Assembly: GCA_963781215.1 (NCBI GenBank) | Contig: CAWAFE010000038.1 | Location: 62,001 to 126,000 of the forward strand | DNA length: 64,000 bases | Origin: AP-15 sp963781215 | Lineage (GTDB): Bacteria > Pseudomonadota > Alphaproteobacteria > ATCC43930 > CGMCC-115725 | Reading direction: 5' to 3' | Shown: positions 20,275 through 29,251 of the stretch, piece by piece | How positions within the stretch are numbered: position 1 is the stretch's first letter | How the letters are laid out: each line of letters opens with the position of its first letter | Notes under the pieces: model-generated | Seen by the model: only the letters and a program-made list of their open reading frames with translations | Database searches by the model: none | What the model was told of the DNA's origin: nothing | Made by a program: the position numbers and the translations under genes

Positions 20275-21924
20275 ATGCAGGTCATGAACGTCATTGCCGA
20301 GATCCTGAAGCGCGAAGGCATCTCCACCCTGTTCTGCTTTCCGACGACGCCGATCATCGAGGCGGCCGCCGCGGTCGGGATCAAGCCGGTGATCTGCCGC
20401 CAGGAGCGGGTCGGCGTGCACATGGCCGACGGCTTTGCCCGCGTCGCCAACGGCCGCCCGCCCGGCGTCTTTGCCATGCAGTACGGGCCGGGCGCCGAGA
20501 ACGCATTTGCCGGCGTCGCCACCGCCTTTTCCGACTCGACCCCGGTGCTGTTTCTGCCGCTCGGCCACCCGCGCGAGACCGCGCAACTGTTCCCAATGTT
20601 CAAATCGAGCCGCAGCTACGCCGCGGTCACCAAATCGGTTGAGGAGGTGCAGCTGCCGCACGAGATCGGCAATATCATGCGGCGTGCCTTCGCCCAGCTC
20701 AAAAACGGGCGGTCCGGTCCGGTCATGGTGGAAGTGCCGGCCGACGTCACCGGCCTGGAAGTTGACGTCGACCCGAACCAGCACCGGCCGGTTCGCACCA
20801 GCCGATCGGCCGGCGACGAGCGCGACATCGACGACGCGGCGAAGATGCTGCTCGATGCCGCCTGTCCGATGATCCTGGCCGGGCAAGGCGTCTTTTATGC
20901 TGAGGCCACCGACGAGCTGCGCCAGCTCGCCGAATTGCTGCAGGCCCCAGTCATGACGACGTTCGACGGGAAGAGCGCTTTTCCGGAGGATCACGCGCTG
21001 GCGCTCGGGCCGGGCGGCGGCACCTTTACCGGTCATGGCCGCCATATCCTCCACAAATCCGACCTGGTGCTGGGCGTCGGGTGCAGCTTTACCCGCCACG
21101 GCATCGCGACCCCGGTATTCCCGCCCGGCAAGAAGTACATCCACGCGACCAACGACACGCGCGACCTGCACAAGGCCTTTGCCGCCGATCTCGGGATTCT
21201 CGGCGACGCCAAGCTGGTGCTCGGGCAATTGATCGAGGCGGTGCGCGACCGCCTCGGCGGCAGGGCGCGCGGCGAGGCTGTGGCTCAGGAGCTCGGGGCC
21301 AAGCGCGAGGAGTGGCTCGGACGCTGGCACGCCAAGCTCCACTCGAACGAGCATCCGATCAACCCGTACCGGGTGATCTCGGAGTTCATGCGTGTCATCG
21401 ACCCGGCCGAGGCCATCGTCACTCACGATTCCGGCAGCCCGCGCGAGCAGCTCAACCCGTTTTACCGGGCGACCCGGCCGCGCGGCTATCTCGGCTGGGG
21501 CAAGTCGCACCAGCTCGGCACCGGGCTCGGGCTGGCGATCGGCGCCAAGGTCGCGGCCCCCGACAAGTTCTGCGTCAATATCATGGGCGACGCCGCCTTC
21601 GGCATGACCGGGCTCGATTTCGAAACCGCGGTGCGCTGCGGCATTCCGATCACCACGATCGTGTTGAACAATTCGACGATGGCGATCGAAACCCATGCGA
21701 TGCAGCTTTCGCACGATCGCTACCGTGCCCGCGATCTCGGCGGCAGTTACGCAAATATCGGGCGCGATCTGGGCGGGTGGAGCGAGCGGGTCGAGGATCC
21801 GAGCCAGATCGGCGACGCGATCCTGCGCGCCCGCCGGCAAAACGACGAAGGCCGTGCGGCGCTGCTCGAATTCGTCACCAGCCAGGAGCAGGGCTTTTCC
21901 CACCGCCGCGGCGGCGCTGAATAG
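20275..21924 (+). CDS. Thiamine pyrophosphate-requiring enzyme, acetolactate synthase-like
   Basis: A 549-residue intact TPP enzyme with the three usual domains. The activating Glu sits in ICRQERVGVHMADG near residue 45, the central domain has MILAGQGVFYAEA, and the C-terminal TPP/Mg motif reads GDAAFGMTGLDFETAV followed by TTIVLNN, so Ala stands in the third place of the GDG motif. The closest look is to acetolactate synthase large subunits, but no small subunit is nearby, so a different 2-keto-acid carboligase or decarboxylase is possible. GGGAGGA precedes ATG 20275. Confidence 0.85.
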   Translation: MQVMNVIAEILKREGISTLFCFPTTPIIEAAAAVGIKPVICRQERVGVHMADGFARVANGRPPGVFAMQYGPGAENAFAGVATAFSDSTPVLFLPLGHPRETAQLFPMFKSSRSYAAVTKSVEEVQLPHEIGNIMRRAFAQLKNGRSGPVMVEVPADVTGLEVDVDPNQHRPVRTSRSAGDERDIDDAAKMLLDAACPMILAGQGVFYAEATDELRQLAELLQAPVMTTFDGKSAFPEDHALALGPGGGTFTGHGRHILHKSDLVLGVGCSFTRHGIATPVFPPGKKYIHATNDTRDLHKAFAADLGILGDAKLVLGQLIEAVRDRLGGRARGEAVAQELGAKREEWLGRWHAKLHSNEHPINPYRVISEFMRVIDPAEAIVTHDSGSPREQLNPFYRATRPRGYLGWGKSHQLGTGLGLAIGAKVAAPDKFCVNIMGDAAFGMTGLDFETAVRCGIPITTIVLNNSTMAIETHAMQLSHDRYRARDLGGSYANIGRDLGGWSERVEDPSQIGDAILRARRQNDEGRAALLEFVTSQEQGFSHRRGGAE

Positions 21925-21939
21925 GCGAACCACTGCGAG

Positions 21940-22389
21940 TCAGTCCCGGCTTTTGCCGAAATCCATCGGCCCGGCGCGCGCGAGGCGCCTGACCGCGCGC
22001 AACCGGGCCTTCGCCCGCCGTGCGACACGCGCGCCCTCGGCGGGCGCGATCTCACCGCGCGCAATCGCGGCCAGAAGAGTGGACAGCACCTGGCGCAAAT
22101 CCGCGCCCGTCCGCAATGAGCTGAGGTCGAGCCCGAGGCGCGCCGCCGGGTCGATGGCAATCAGCAGCGGCGGCAACATTTGCTCGGCGAGGGATCGCAC
22201 CAGATGCGGCTTGCGGTCGAGGAAATCTGACAGTGCCTGGGGGCTGAGCGGCCTCGCCACAAGATCGGGCACGCGCCGCCGGGGATTGCGAATGCCGCGC
22301 GGCCTCCCGCGCGGGTTACCGGAGCTTCCTTTGGCGAAGCGGCCTTGTTCATCGCGCCCGCGACACGATATGGGATCAGGACCAAGCAT
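21940..22389 (-). CDS. DUF5681-type hypothetical protein
   Basis: A 149-residue protein with the DUF5681 N-terminal signature EQGRFAKGSSGNPRGRPRGI, a basic Gly/Pro/Arg stretch common in alphaproteobacterial genomes and often near prophage or transposon remnants. The rest is helical (LRQVLSTLLAAIARGEI, then ARVARRAKARLRAVRRLA). The start ATG 22389 is chosen so the protein begins just ahead of the signature. The function is unknown; nucleic-acid binding is plausible from charge alone. Confidence 0.65.
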   Translation of the reverse strand: MLGPDPISCRGRDEQGRFAKGSSGNPRGRPRGIRNPRRRVPDLVARPLSPQALSDFLDRKPHLVRSLAEQMLPPLLIAIDPAARLGLDLSSLRTGADLRQVLSTLLAAIARGEIAPAEGARVARRAKARLRAVRRLARAGPMDFGKSRD

Positions 22390-22858
22390 TTGAGATTCTT
22401 GGATTTGGGTGCCAAAAAAACAGCTAATAACAGCAGAGCGAAGCCGCATCGGCGACCGGTTCCGGCATCAGCGGGGGCTCCAGGGGTGAGGTCGCACCCT
22501 ATATCGGTTCTTGATACGTTCTCTGCAAGAGGCACAAATCAAGCGCCTCGCCCGGACCCGGTCGTCAAGAGATCCGCTGGAAGCCGCGTCCGTTCATTCA
22601 CCATCAACGCTGGACCCTGGAAAGCCAACGGCGGTCAGTTGGAGGCCGAGCCAACTTTGCGCCGTCGTCTCGACGGATAACCCCTCCGCGCCCAGCACGT
22701 GCTGGCGGGCCTGCGCCTGGCGGCCAGCGAAACATCATGCCACTTCAGGCGCTTCCTAGCGGTTGCGGGAAGGCGGAGGTCGTCGTACAACCGTCTACCG
22801 CGCCGGGCGGATAGGGCGCCCATTCGGGACGCCGCGCCCCTGACGAAAAGGTCATGTC
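22390..22858. other. Intergenic region without a supported gene
   Basis: This 469-bp stretch holds only short open frames with poor codon character. I see no RNA gene, hairpin array or transposon end in it. It probably contains the promoters for the divergent DUF5681 gene and the cupin gene. Confidence 0.5.
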
Positions 22859-23134
22859 ATGAACCGCGAAGAATTCGAAGCCGATCTGCTGCGCGAGGGT
22901 TATCAGGTTCTATATAGCGGTATGCGTGCCAATGAGGTGCTCCCCGAACACGGGCATGACTGGGATGCGCGTGTCATGGTGATCGGTGGCGAAATCACCA
23001 TTACCCGGGACGGCAAAGCGGAGACATTCCGTTCCGGGGATAGTTGCGCCGTACCGGCGAACTACCCCCATGCCGAACAGGTCGGGCCGCAGGGCGTGGC
23101 TTTTATCGTCGGTCGCCGGGCTGCCGGGGCTTAG
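22859..23134 (+). CDS. Single-domain cupin protein
   Basis: A 91-residue small beta-barrel protein. The cupin metal motif is partly present (EVLPEHGHDWDARVMVIGGE gives HxH and a conserved Glu/Gly), with the second motif as SCAVPANYPHAEQ supplying the C-terminal His. Such one-domain cupins often bind a metal and a small ligand. An AAAAGG ribosome site lies near ATG 22859. No partner is nearby. Confidence 0.75.
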   Translation: MNREEFEADLLREGYQVLYSGMRANEVLPEHGHDWDARVMVIGGEITITRDGKAETFRSGDSCAVPANYPHAEQVGPQGVAFIVGRRAAGA

Positions 23135-23562
23135 GATCCGTCCGCGGTTCCGTGGGCATCTACGCAGCGCGGTCAAACTATATTTTTCAAGAGCTTGGTG
23201 GTGGCAGCGACAGGTGGATGCCCGGAACAAGTCCGAGCATGACGATGTAATTTTGGCGCGATATTCACCGCCGGCCACCAAGACGGTTTGTGATAACCGG
23301 GTGTCGCGCCCCAGTCGCTAACCCATGATAACGCCTATAGCCGATCCCAACGCGCCGCCATGCACGAGTAAGCTACGACGAGATCGCCAATCGGTTCCAG
23401 CCGGGGATCTATTTCGGCAATGCGCAGCGGCCCTCACCTGTGTGGCAAGATTTTTTGGGGGCGATCTGTCAGAACTGATCGCCTAAAGTCGATAATTGCC
23501 GACTGCCGCATAATCGGCTTGCGGCACCGACAATCAGACTGTGAAGAGAAAGGAGGCCGGCG
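23135..23562. other. Intergenic region with a REP-like palindrome
   Basis: No gene is supported in these 428 bp. Around 23215-23244 the sequence TGGATGCCCGGAACAAGTCC and following GAGCATGACG forms an imperfect inverted repeat matching the familiar alphaproteobacterial extragenic palindrome (TGC-C-CGGA facing TCCG-A-GCA). It lies 80 bp after the cupin gene and could act as a transcript 3' end. Confidence 0.45.
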
Positions 23563-24501
23563 ATGGCGCCGCGCATCGGATATTTGTTGCCGACCCGAGA
23601 AGCGGTCATGCAGGGCCGGCCCGAGACGGGGCCGCTGTTGGCGCTCGCCGAGCGGGCGGAGGGGCTGGGCTACGATTCCGTCTGGGTTGGCGATTCGTTG
23701 CTGGCGCGGCCGCGGCATGACCCGCTGACACTGCTCGCGGCGGTCGCGGCGCGCACCCGCAAAGTATCGATCGGCACCGCCGTCTTTCTGCCGGCGTTGC
23801 GCAATCCGGTCGTGCTGGCGCATCAGCTGGCGACCCTCGACCGGATCAGTGAGGGGCGCCTGGTGCTGGGCGCTGGGATCGCCACCGACGTCGCCAATAT
23901 CCGCGCCGAATTCGCCGCGGCCGGGGTGCCGTTCGAGGGGCGCGTCGGCCGCATGATGGAAGGGTTACGGCTAGCGCGGGCATTGTGGACCGGCAAGCCC
24001 GTGGATTGGGACGGGCGCTGGAGGGTCGAGGCCGGCGTGCTGGGGCCGGTGCCGTATCGCCCGGGCGGGCCGCCGATCTGGATGGCCGGCTCGGTGCGTC
24101 CCGCGCTCGAACGAGCCGGCAAATACTTCGACGGCTGGTTCGCCAACGAGGCCGACCTCGCCCGCTGGACGGGACAATTGGCCGAGGTGCGCGAGATCGT
24201 CCGTGGGGCCGGGAGAAACCCGGCCGATTTCACGGCCGCCGTCTATATGACTTTGGCGGTCGACGAGGATTCGAGCCGCGCGGACCAGGCGATCGACGCA
24301 TTCCTTGTGAATTATTACGGCCGTCCAGCGGCGGAGCTGCGCCGGCGGCAGGCCTGCTTCGGCGGCCCGAGGGCCGCCGTGGCGGATTACATGCGCAGCT
24401 ATGCCGACGCCGGCGCCGACCACCTGATCGTGCGTTTCACCGGCGAGCACGAGCGCAATCTCGACACCCTGACGGCGCTGCGCGCCGAGCTCGGCTGGTG
24501 A
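23563..24501 (+). CDS. LLM-class flavin-dependent oxidoreductase
   Basis: A 312-residue intact luciferase-like TIM-barrel protein. Features are the N-terminal barrel strand and helix (LALAERAEGLGYDSVWVGDS), RTRKVSIGTAVFLPALRNPV, the family loop ATLDRISEGRLVLGAGIA, and GPPIWMAGSVRPALERAGKY. These enzymes use reduced FMN or F420. AAAGGAGG lies just before ATG 23563. The substrate is not predictable. Confidence 0.85.
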   Translation: MAPRIGYLLPTREAVMQGRPETGPLLALAERAEGLGYDSVWVGDSLLARPRHDPLTLLAAVAARTRKVSIGTAVFLPALRNPVVLAHQLATLDRISEGRLVLGAGIATDVANIRAEFAAAGVPFEGRVGRMMEGLRLARALWTGKPVDWDGRWRVEAGVLGPVPYRPGGPPIWMAGSVRPALERAGKYFDGWFANEADLARWTGQLAEVREIVRGAGRNPADFTAAVYMTLAVDEDSSRADQAIDAFLVNYYGRPAAELRRRQACFGGPRAAVADYMRSYADAGADHLIVRFTGEHERNLDTLTALRAELGW

Positions 24502-24906
24502 GCCGTACGCCGCATCGCCCTCCTCGCGGTGGCCCTATCGGCGCTGTCTCCGGCAGCGTCGGTGCAGCAGCCGAGCAGGCGCAGGCGAACGTCATCCGCC
24601 AGGCCTGCCGAGCGGATTACCAGGCGCATTGCGCATGGCCGTACCGACCGGCGGCTCGGCGGCGCTCGCCTGCCTGAAGTCTTCGGCCTAGACAAGCTCG
24701 GCGCCGGCGCCGTCCCATGCCGCCGCGCCGCCGCCGCGCGGGGATGGCGCCGATGCCACCGCGAGAGGAAGTGCTGCCGGTGCGTGAGGCCTGCGTCGGC
24801 GATTACCGCTATCCCTGCCGCGGGCTGCCGCCCGGCGATGGGCAGGTGCGGGCCTGCGTGCGGGAAAAACCCCGGCGGGCTGTCGCGGCAGTGCCGCCGC
24901 GCCTAG
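24498..24906 (+). pseudogene. Decayed Cys-rich-repeat secreted protein
   Basis: Remnants of a small exported protein with two Cys-rich (GLG1/FGFR-type) repeats, spread over three frames. A signal-like segment (RRIALLAVALSALSPAAS) opens the gene. Repeat 1 is QACRADYQAHCA near 24604-24636, continuing in another frame as VPTGGSAALACLKSSA. Repeat 2 is EACVGDYRYPCRGLPPGDGQ near 24787-24846, ending GGLSRQCRRA at 24906. At least three frame changes are needed and several look like single-base losses. This differs from the gain-of-one pattern in the first 14 kb, so genuine decay is likely. Confidence 0.55.
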
Positions 24907-24961
24907 GCCGCCGCTCGTTACAGGCGCTAGCGCCGCAGGTTGCGGGTCGCTCTTCGCGCGC

Positions 24962-25318
24962 TCAGCCGCGGACCATCAGCTGCAGGCGGTGGCCGTCGGG
25001 GTCTTCGAAATAGATGCAGCGGTCCTGCCCGGGTCGGCCGTGCACCGCCACACCGTGTTGCTCGAGCTCGGCCTTCAGCGTCTCGTAGGTTCCCGACGCG
25101 ACATTGAAGGCGAGATGGTTGAGGTCGTTGCCCTTGGTCAGCGGGCTGCCATCCCGCTTCTTGAACAGGGCCACGCCCTGCCCGCCGGCATGCATGAACA
25201 CCTGGCCGTCATCCTCACGGTAGACGTTCATACCGAGAATATCTGTATAGAACGCCCGCGACCGCTGCACATCGTCTACGTGCAGCACGATGTGGTCGAC
25301 CCCGCTGGTGTGGATCAT
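24962..25318 (-). CDS. VOC-family (glyoxalase-like) protein
   Basis: A 118-residue intact protein with the paired beta-alpha-beta-beta-beta modules of the vicinal oxygen chelate fold. Metal-ligand candidates are the His in GVDHIVLHVDDV, the His in LNHLAFNV and the Glu in IYFEDPDGHRLQLM. This layout suits a type I extradiol dioxygenase-like or glyoxalase-like enzyme. A GGGAGGAAG ribosome site lies just upstream of ATG 25318. No pathway context is visible. Confidence 0.85.
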   Translation of the reverse strand: MIHTSGVDHIVLHVDDVQRSRAFYTDILGMNVYREDDGQVFMHAGGQGVALFKKRDGSPLTKGNDLNHLAFNVASGTYETLKAELEQHGVAVHGRPGQDRCIYFEDPDGHRLQLMVRG

Positions 25319-25613
25319 CTCTTCCTCCCTTGGCTATTGCGGCGAGCCGCCAGCCGCCGCCAGCCTGTCGAGCATTCTCGGCTACCGCGCAACTGTCAAC
25401 CGCGCGGGCGCGCGCTCGTCCGCGAGCAATTTCCGCGTTCACACGCCGTCGGCAAATCGCCGTAATCCAATTGCCCGCTTCGCGGATTCGACGTAGGTTG
25501 TTCTACCTGTCGCCCATCGGGTCGGATTCGCCGACGGGATGAAACTGTCGGCCGAGTGCTATGCGGTGGTCGGGTGGGACATGGACCAACAAGTCATGTG
25601 GAGGACAATCGTC

Positions 25614-26156
25614 ATGAAAAGGCAATCGTCGAACATCAGGAGACACATCGCAGCCGCCGCAATCCCCCTTGCCGCGCTTCTCCTATCCGCCTGCGTATCG
25701 CAAAGCGACTACGACGCGGTGGTGGCGGAAAATCAGCAGCTCAAGGCGCAGCTGGCGCAGTCGCAGGCCGAGCAGAAGTTCGTCGTCGCCGACGATATGC
25801 TGTTCCCATCGGGCGGCTATCAGCTCGGGCCCCAGGGCCAGCAGGCGCTTAAGAACCTGGTGCCAAAGCTGACCGGGCTGCAAAACGCCAAGATCGTCGT
25901 CTACGGCTATACCGACAATACGCCGATCGGCCCCGAGCTGCAGCGCCAGGGGATCGCCAACAACCTCGACCTGTCGACGCGGCGAGCCGCGACGGTGGCG
26001 AGCTTCCTGGTGTCGCAGGGCGTCAATCCCAATATCACCTCGGCCAAGGGGTTCGGCGACACGCATCCCGTGGCCTCGAACGATACGCCGCAAGGCCGGG
26101 CACAGAACCGCCGCATCGAAATTACCGTCCAGGGGCCGGGCGCACCCGGCGCCTGA
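25614..26156 (+). CDS. OmpA-family lipoprotein
   Basis: A 180-residue outer-membrane-anchored peptidoglycan-binding protein. It has a basic start, a hydrophobic segment and a good lipobox (PLAALLLSAC), then a short coiled stretch (YDAVVAENQQLKAQLAQSQA), then an OmpA C-domain with VYGYTDNTPIGPELQ, LSTRRAATVASFLVSQGV, and the peptidoglycan-binding NRRIEITV near the end. ATG 25614 is chosen over upstream starts because GGAGGA precedes it and the signal peptide begins there. It probably tethers the outer membrane to the cell wall. Confidence 0.85.
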   Translation: MKRQSSNIRRHIAAAAIPLAALLLSACVSQSDYDAVVAENQQLKAQLAQSQAEQKFVVADDMLFPSGGYQLGPQGQQALKNLVPKLTGLQNAKIVVYGYTDNTPIGPELQRQGIANNLDLSTRRAATVASFLVSQGVNPNITSAKGFGDTHPVASNDTPQGRAQNRRIEITVQGPGAPGA

Positions 26157-26396
26157 CCGTCGCGCCACCGCCGCCGGCCTTCAATAGCCAGCGGCGGCGG
26201 GTGACTGACATACGGAAAAGAAGAACACCGGCCATCGTCTGCAGCGCTCGGGATCGAGTATGGTATTGATGGGGACGGTACGTCTTTGCGATCGTACCGA
26301 GGGCTGACGAGGGCGCACGATACGGTGAAGATTGTGCTCGGCATCCGCGGTGGCGCGGCGGCCTCGTCTGCGCCGCGCCACGTCTGCGCGTTCGGT

Positions 26397-27980
26397 ATGG
26401 GACGCCGCGCCTTCGCTGTGCTGCTGGCGCTACCGTGCGCCGGCTGTCTCGTCGGCCCGGACTTCTCCACGCCCTCCGCGACGGTCGCCGCCAAATATCT
26501 CGAAGCAGGCAACCCGTCGGTCGAGCCCGGCGACCCGCTCTACCGCGACTGGTGGAAGGTGTTTCATGACCCAGTCCTCGATCGGCTGATCGAGGTCGCC
26601 TACGCGCAGAACCTGACCTTGCTGAGCGCCGGCACCCGGGTGCTAGCGGCCCGCGCAGAACTGGGTGTCGCGATCGGCGAGTTCTACCCGCAGCTGCAAA
26701 CCGGAAGCGGCTCGCTGACTTATGACAGGACGAGCCACGCCGACCCGACCGCGAGCCCGATTGCCCAATTGTCCAATTTCTGGCGCGCCTCGCTCGCCGG
26801 CAATGTCAATTGGGAATTGGATTTCTGGGGCAAATTCCGCCGCGGCATTGAATCGGCCGATGCCGCCTATCTCGCCTCAATCGCCAGCTACGACGACGTG
26901 CTCGTCACACTCTTGGGCGATGTGGCGACAACCTATATCGGGATTCGCACTCTCGAAAAGCAGATCGAGATCGCCCGCGAAAACATCGTCAAGCAGAAGA
27001 AGGCGCTCGCCATCGCCGAGGCGCGATACAGGGGCGGCGTCGCGACCAAGCTCGACGTCTATCAGGCGCAGAACGTTCTCGGCCAGACCGAATCCACGAT
27101 TCCGCAGCTGACGATCCAGCTCGACCAGGGGCTGAATGCGCTGCGCGTATTGCTGGGGATGGCGCCGCAGCCGCTCGACGACCTGCTGCGGGGGGCGAGC
27201 GGCATCCCGGTTCCGCCGACAGATGTGGCGGTCGGCATCCCCGCTGATCTGGTCCGCCGCCGGCCGGACATCCGCGCCGCCGAGCTGGCGGCGGCGGCGC
27301 AGAGCGCGCAGATCGGCATCGCCGAGGCCGACCTCTACCCCGCCTTCAGCCTGCTCGGGACCTTCGGCAGCGTCTCCAGCAACATCAACGGCAACCGGCT
27401 GAAGGAGCTGTTTGAGGGGAAGGGTATCACCTTCGGGTTCGGGCCGTCGTTTCAGTGGAACATCCTCAATTACGGACAGATCACCAATTCGGTCCGCGTC
27501 GAGGACGCGAAGTTGCAGGGGTTGCTGGTGGACTATCAGAACAGCGTGCTGAAGGCACAGCAGCAGGTCGAGAACGGCCTGGCGACCTACCTCCAGTCGC
27601 GCGAGCAGGTCGGCGACCTGCGCCGCAGCGTCGACGCCGCCAACGCCGCGCTCGGCCTCGCCTTTCTGCAATACCAGCTGGGGACACGGGATTTCACCAC
27701 CGTCTTGACGGCCGAACAGAACCTCTACACGGCACAGAACAGCCTCGCCGTCGCTTCCGGCTCGGTCTCGACCGGGCTGGCGTCGGTCTATCGGGCCTTG
27801 GGGGGTGGATGGCAGATAAGAGACGGCAACGAATTCGTGCCGGCCGCGACGCGCGACGAGATGCGGGCGCGGACCAATTGGGGCGAGCTCTTGCCGCCCG
27901 CGGGGCAGCCGCAGCCCGAGGCGCCGGGGCTGCCGACCCCCGCGGATGCGAGCCCGCGGGTTCGGGCGCCCGAATGGTGA
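26397..27980 (+). CDS. NodT-family outer-membrane efflux lipoprotein
   Basis: A 527-residue TolC-like channel of the OprM/NodT type. It opens with a short signal and lipobox (LLALPCAGC), then LVGPDFSTP, the family sequence right after the lipid Cys. Two duplicated halves follow, with WWKVFHDPVLDRLIEVAYAQ early and PADLVRRRPDIRAAELAAAA at mid-length. It is first in a three-gene efflux operon, with 7 bp to the adaptor. The C-terminus is Pro/Ala-rich. Confidence 0.9.
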   Translation: MGRRAFAVLLALPCAGCLVGPDFSTPSATVAAKYLEAGNPSVEPGDPLYRDWWKVFHDPVLDRLIEVAYAQNLTLLSAGTRVLAARAELGVAIGEFYPQLQTGSGSLTYDRTSHADPTASPIAQLSNFWRASLAGNVNWELDFWGKFRRGIESADAAYLASIASYDDVLVTLLGDVATTYIGIRTLEKQIEIARENIVKQKKALAIAEARYRGGVATKLDVYQAQNVLGQTESTIPQLTIQLDQGLNALRVLLGMAPQPLDDLLRGASGIPVPPTDVAVGIPADLVRRRPDIRAAELAAAAQSAQIGIAEADLYPAFSLLGTFGSVSSNINGNRLKELFEGKGITFGFGPSFQWNILNYGQITNSVRVEDAKLQGLLVDYQNSVLKAQQQVENGLATYLQSREQVGDLRRSVDAANAALGLAFLQYQLGTRDFTTVLTAEQNLYTAQNSLAVASGSVSTGLASVYRALGGGWQIRDGNEFVPAATRDEMRARTNWGELLPPAGQPQPEAPGLPTPADASPRVRAPEW

Positions 27981-27987
27981 AGAAGCT

Positions 27988-29232
27988 GTGAAGCTCCTTT
28001 TTGCCGATTGGCGCTCCAAGCTCGCCGCCGCGGGCCTCGCCGTGGCGCTGACCGTTTTCGCCGGATACGGCGCCGTCCGGGTCTGGACCGCAAAACCGAT
28101 CGAGGCCGCGGCGGCGGCCGTGCCCAAGCCGCCCTCGGCGCCGCAAGCCACCTCTCCGGCGACGCCGGCGCAAGCTTCGCCGCAGCCGGCTCCCCAGGTC
28201 TCGGTCGTCGTCCCCAAGACCGACAGCGTCACCAATTACGTCGAGGTCACCGGCAACGCCGCCGCGGTGAACGCGGTCAAGCTCCTGGCACGGGTCGAGG
28301 GTTATCTCGAAAAGCAGCATTACGAAGACGGGGCCAGGGTCAGGAAGGGTGATCTCCTCTTCACGATCCAGCAAGACCAGTACAAGTATTCGCTGGAGCA
28401 AGCCCAGGCGCAGCTGCAGATCGCCCAGGCCTCGCTCCTTTATGCCAAGACCGAATTCGCCCGCTATACGGCACTCGTCAAAAAGGACGCCGCTACCCAG
28501 ACCGAGGTCGACCATTGGAATTTCGAGCGGGCGAGCGCCGAGGGACAGATTCTGAGCGCCCAGGCGCAGGTCGGGTTGGCCAAGCTCAACCTTTCCTATA
28601 CCGAGGTCAGGGCGCCGTTTGACGGCATCGTCGGCAAGCATCTGATCGACCCCGGCAACCTTGTCGGCGGCGGCGGACAGCAGAGCGCCCTGGCCGAGAT
28701 CACCCAGCTCGACCCGATCTATGTGGTCGCCAACCTAAGCGAGCAGGACGTGTTGAAGATCCGGCAGAATCTGGGCCAGCGCCGCCTGACCCTGGCGGAT
28801 CTGCACAAAGTGCCGGTCGATGTCGGGCTGTCGGACGAGACCGGGTTTCCGCACCGCGGCACGATCGAGTATGTGGCGCCGGCGCTCGATCCGGCGACCG
28901 GCACCTTGCTGGTGCGCGGCATCCTCGCCAATCCGGACCTGACCTTGGTGCCGGGTTTTTTCGTGCGGATGCGGCTGCCGATGGCCAAGGTCGACCGCAA
29001 CGCGTTGCTGGTTCCGGACCGGGCCTTGCAGCAGGACCAGGGCGGCCGCTACCTTCTCGTCGTCGACAAGGACAATCTGGTCACCCAGCGCTATGTCCAG
29101 CTGGGTGAGCTTCAGGGCGCGCTCCGGGTCGTCACCTCGGGGCTCAAGCCGGACGACCGGGTCGTCGTCGGCGACCTCTGGCGCGCCACGCCCGGCACCA
29201 AGGTCACGCCCCGGCTGACGACGTTCGACTGA
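27988..29232 (+). CDS. RND efflux periplasmic adaptor (HlyD/AcrA type)
   Basis: A 414-residue membrane-fusion protein. It has an N-terminal hydrophobic anchor (AAAGLAVALTVFAGYGAVRV), a Pro/Ala linker, the lipoyl half-motif VEGYLEKQHYEDGARVRKGD, a helical hairpin region (YSLEQAQAQLQIAQASLLYA), and the second lipoyl half VRAPFDGIVGKHLIDPGNLV. GTG 27988 is preferred because it lies directly behind the channel-gene stop. It joins the inner-membrane pump to the NodT-type channel. Confidence 0.9.
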   Translation: MKLLFADWRSKLAAAGLAVALTVFAGYGAVRVWTAKPIEAAAAAVPKPPSAPQATSPATPAQASPQPAPQVSVVVPKTDSVTNYVEVTGNAAAVNAVKLLARVEGYLEKQHYEDGARVRKGDLLFTIQQDQYKYSLEQAQAQLQIAQASLLYAKTEFARYTALVKKDAATQTEVDHWNFERASAEGQILSAQAQVGLAKLNLSYTEVRAPFDGIVGKHLIDPGNLVGGGGQQSALAEITQLDPIYVVANLSEQDVLKIRQNLGQRRLTLADLHKVPVDVGLSDETGFPHRGTIEYVAPALDPATGTLLVRGILANPDLTLVPGFFVRMRLPMAKVDRNALLVPDRALQQDQGGRYLLVVDKDNLVTQRYVQLGELQGALRVVTSGLKPDDRVVVGDLWRATPGTKVTPRLTTFD

Positions 29233-29251
29233 CAAGGGCGCCCGCCGAGCC

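Noticed and set aside
20008..21933. A 641-residue minus-strand frame opposite the TPP enzyme
   Set aside because: It is antisense to a well-conserved enzyme and has no recognisable fold or ribosome site.
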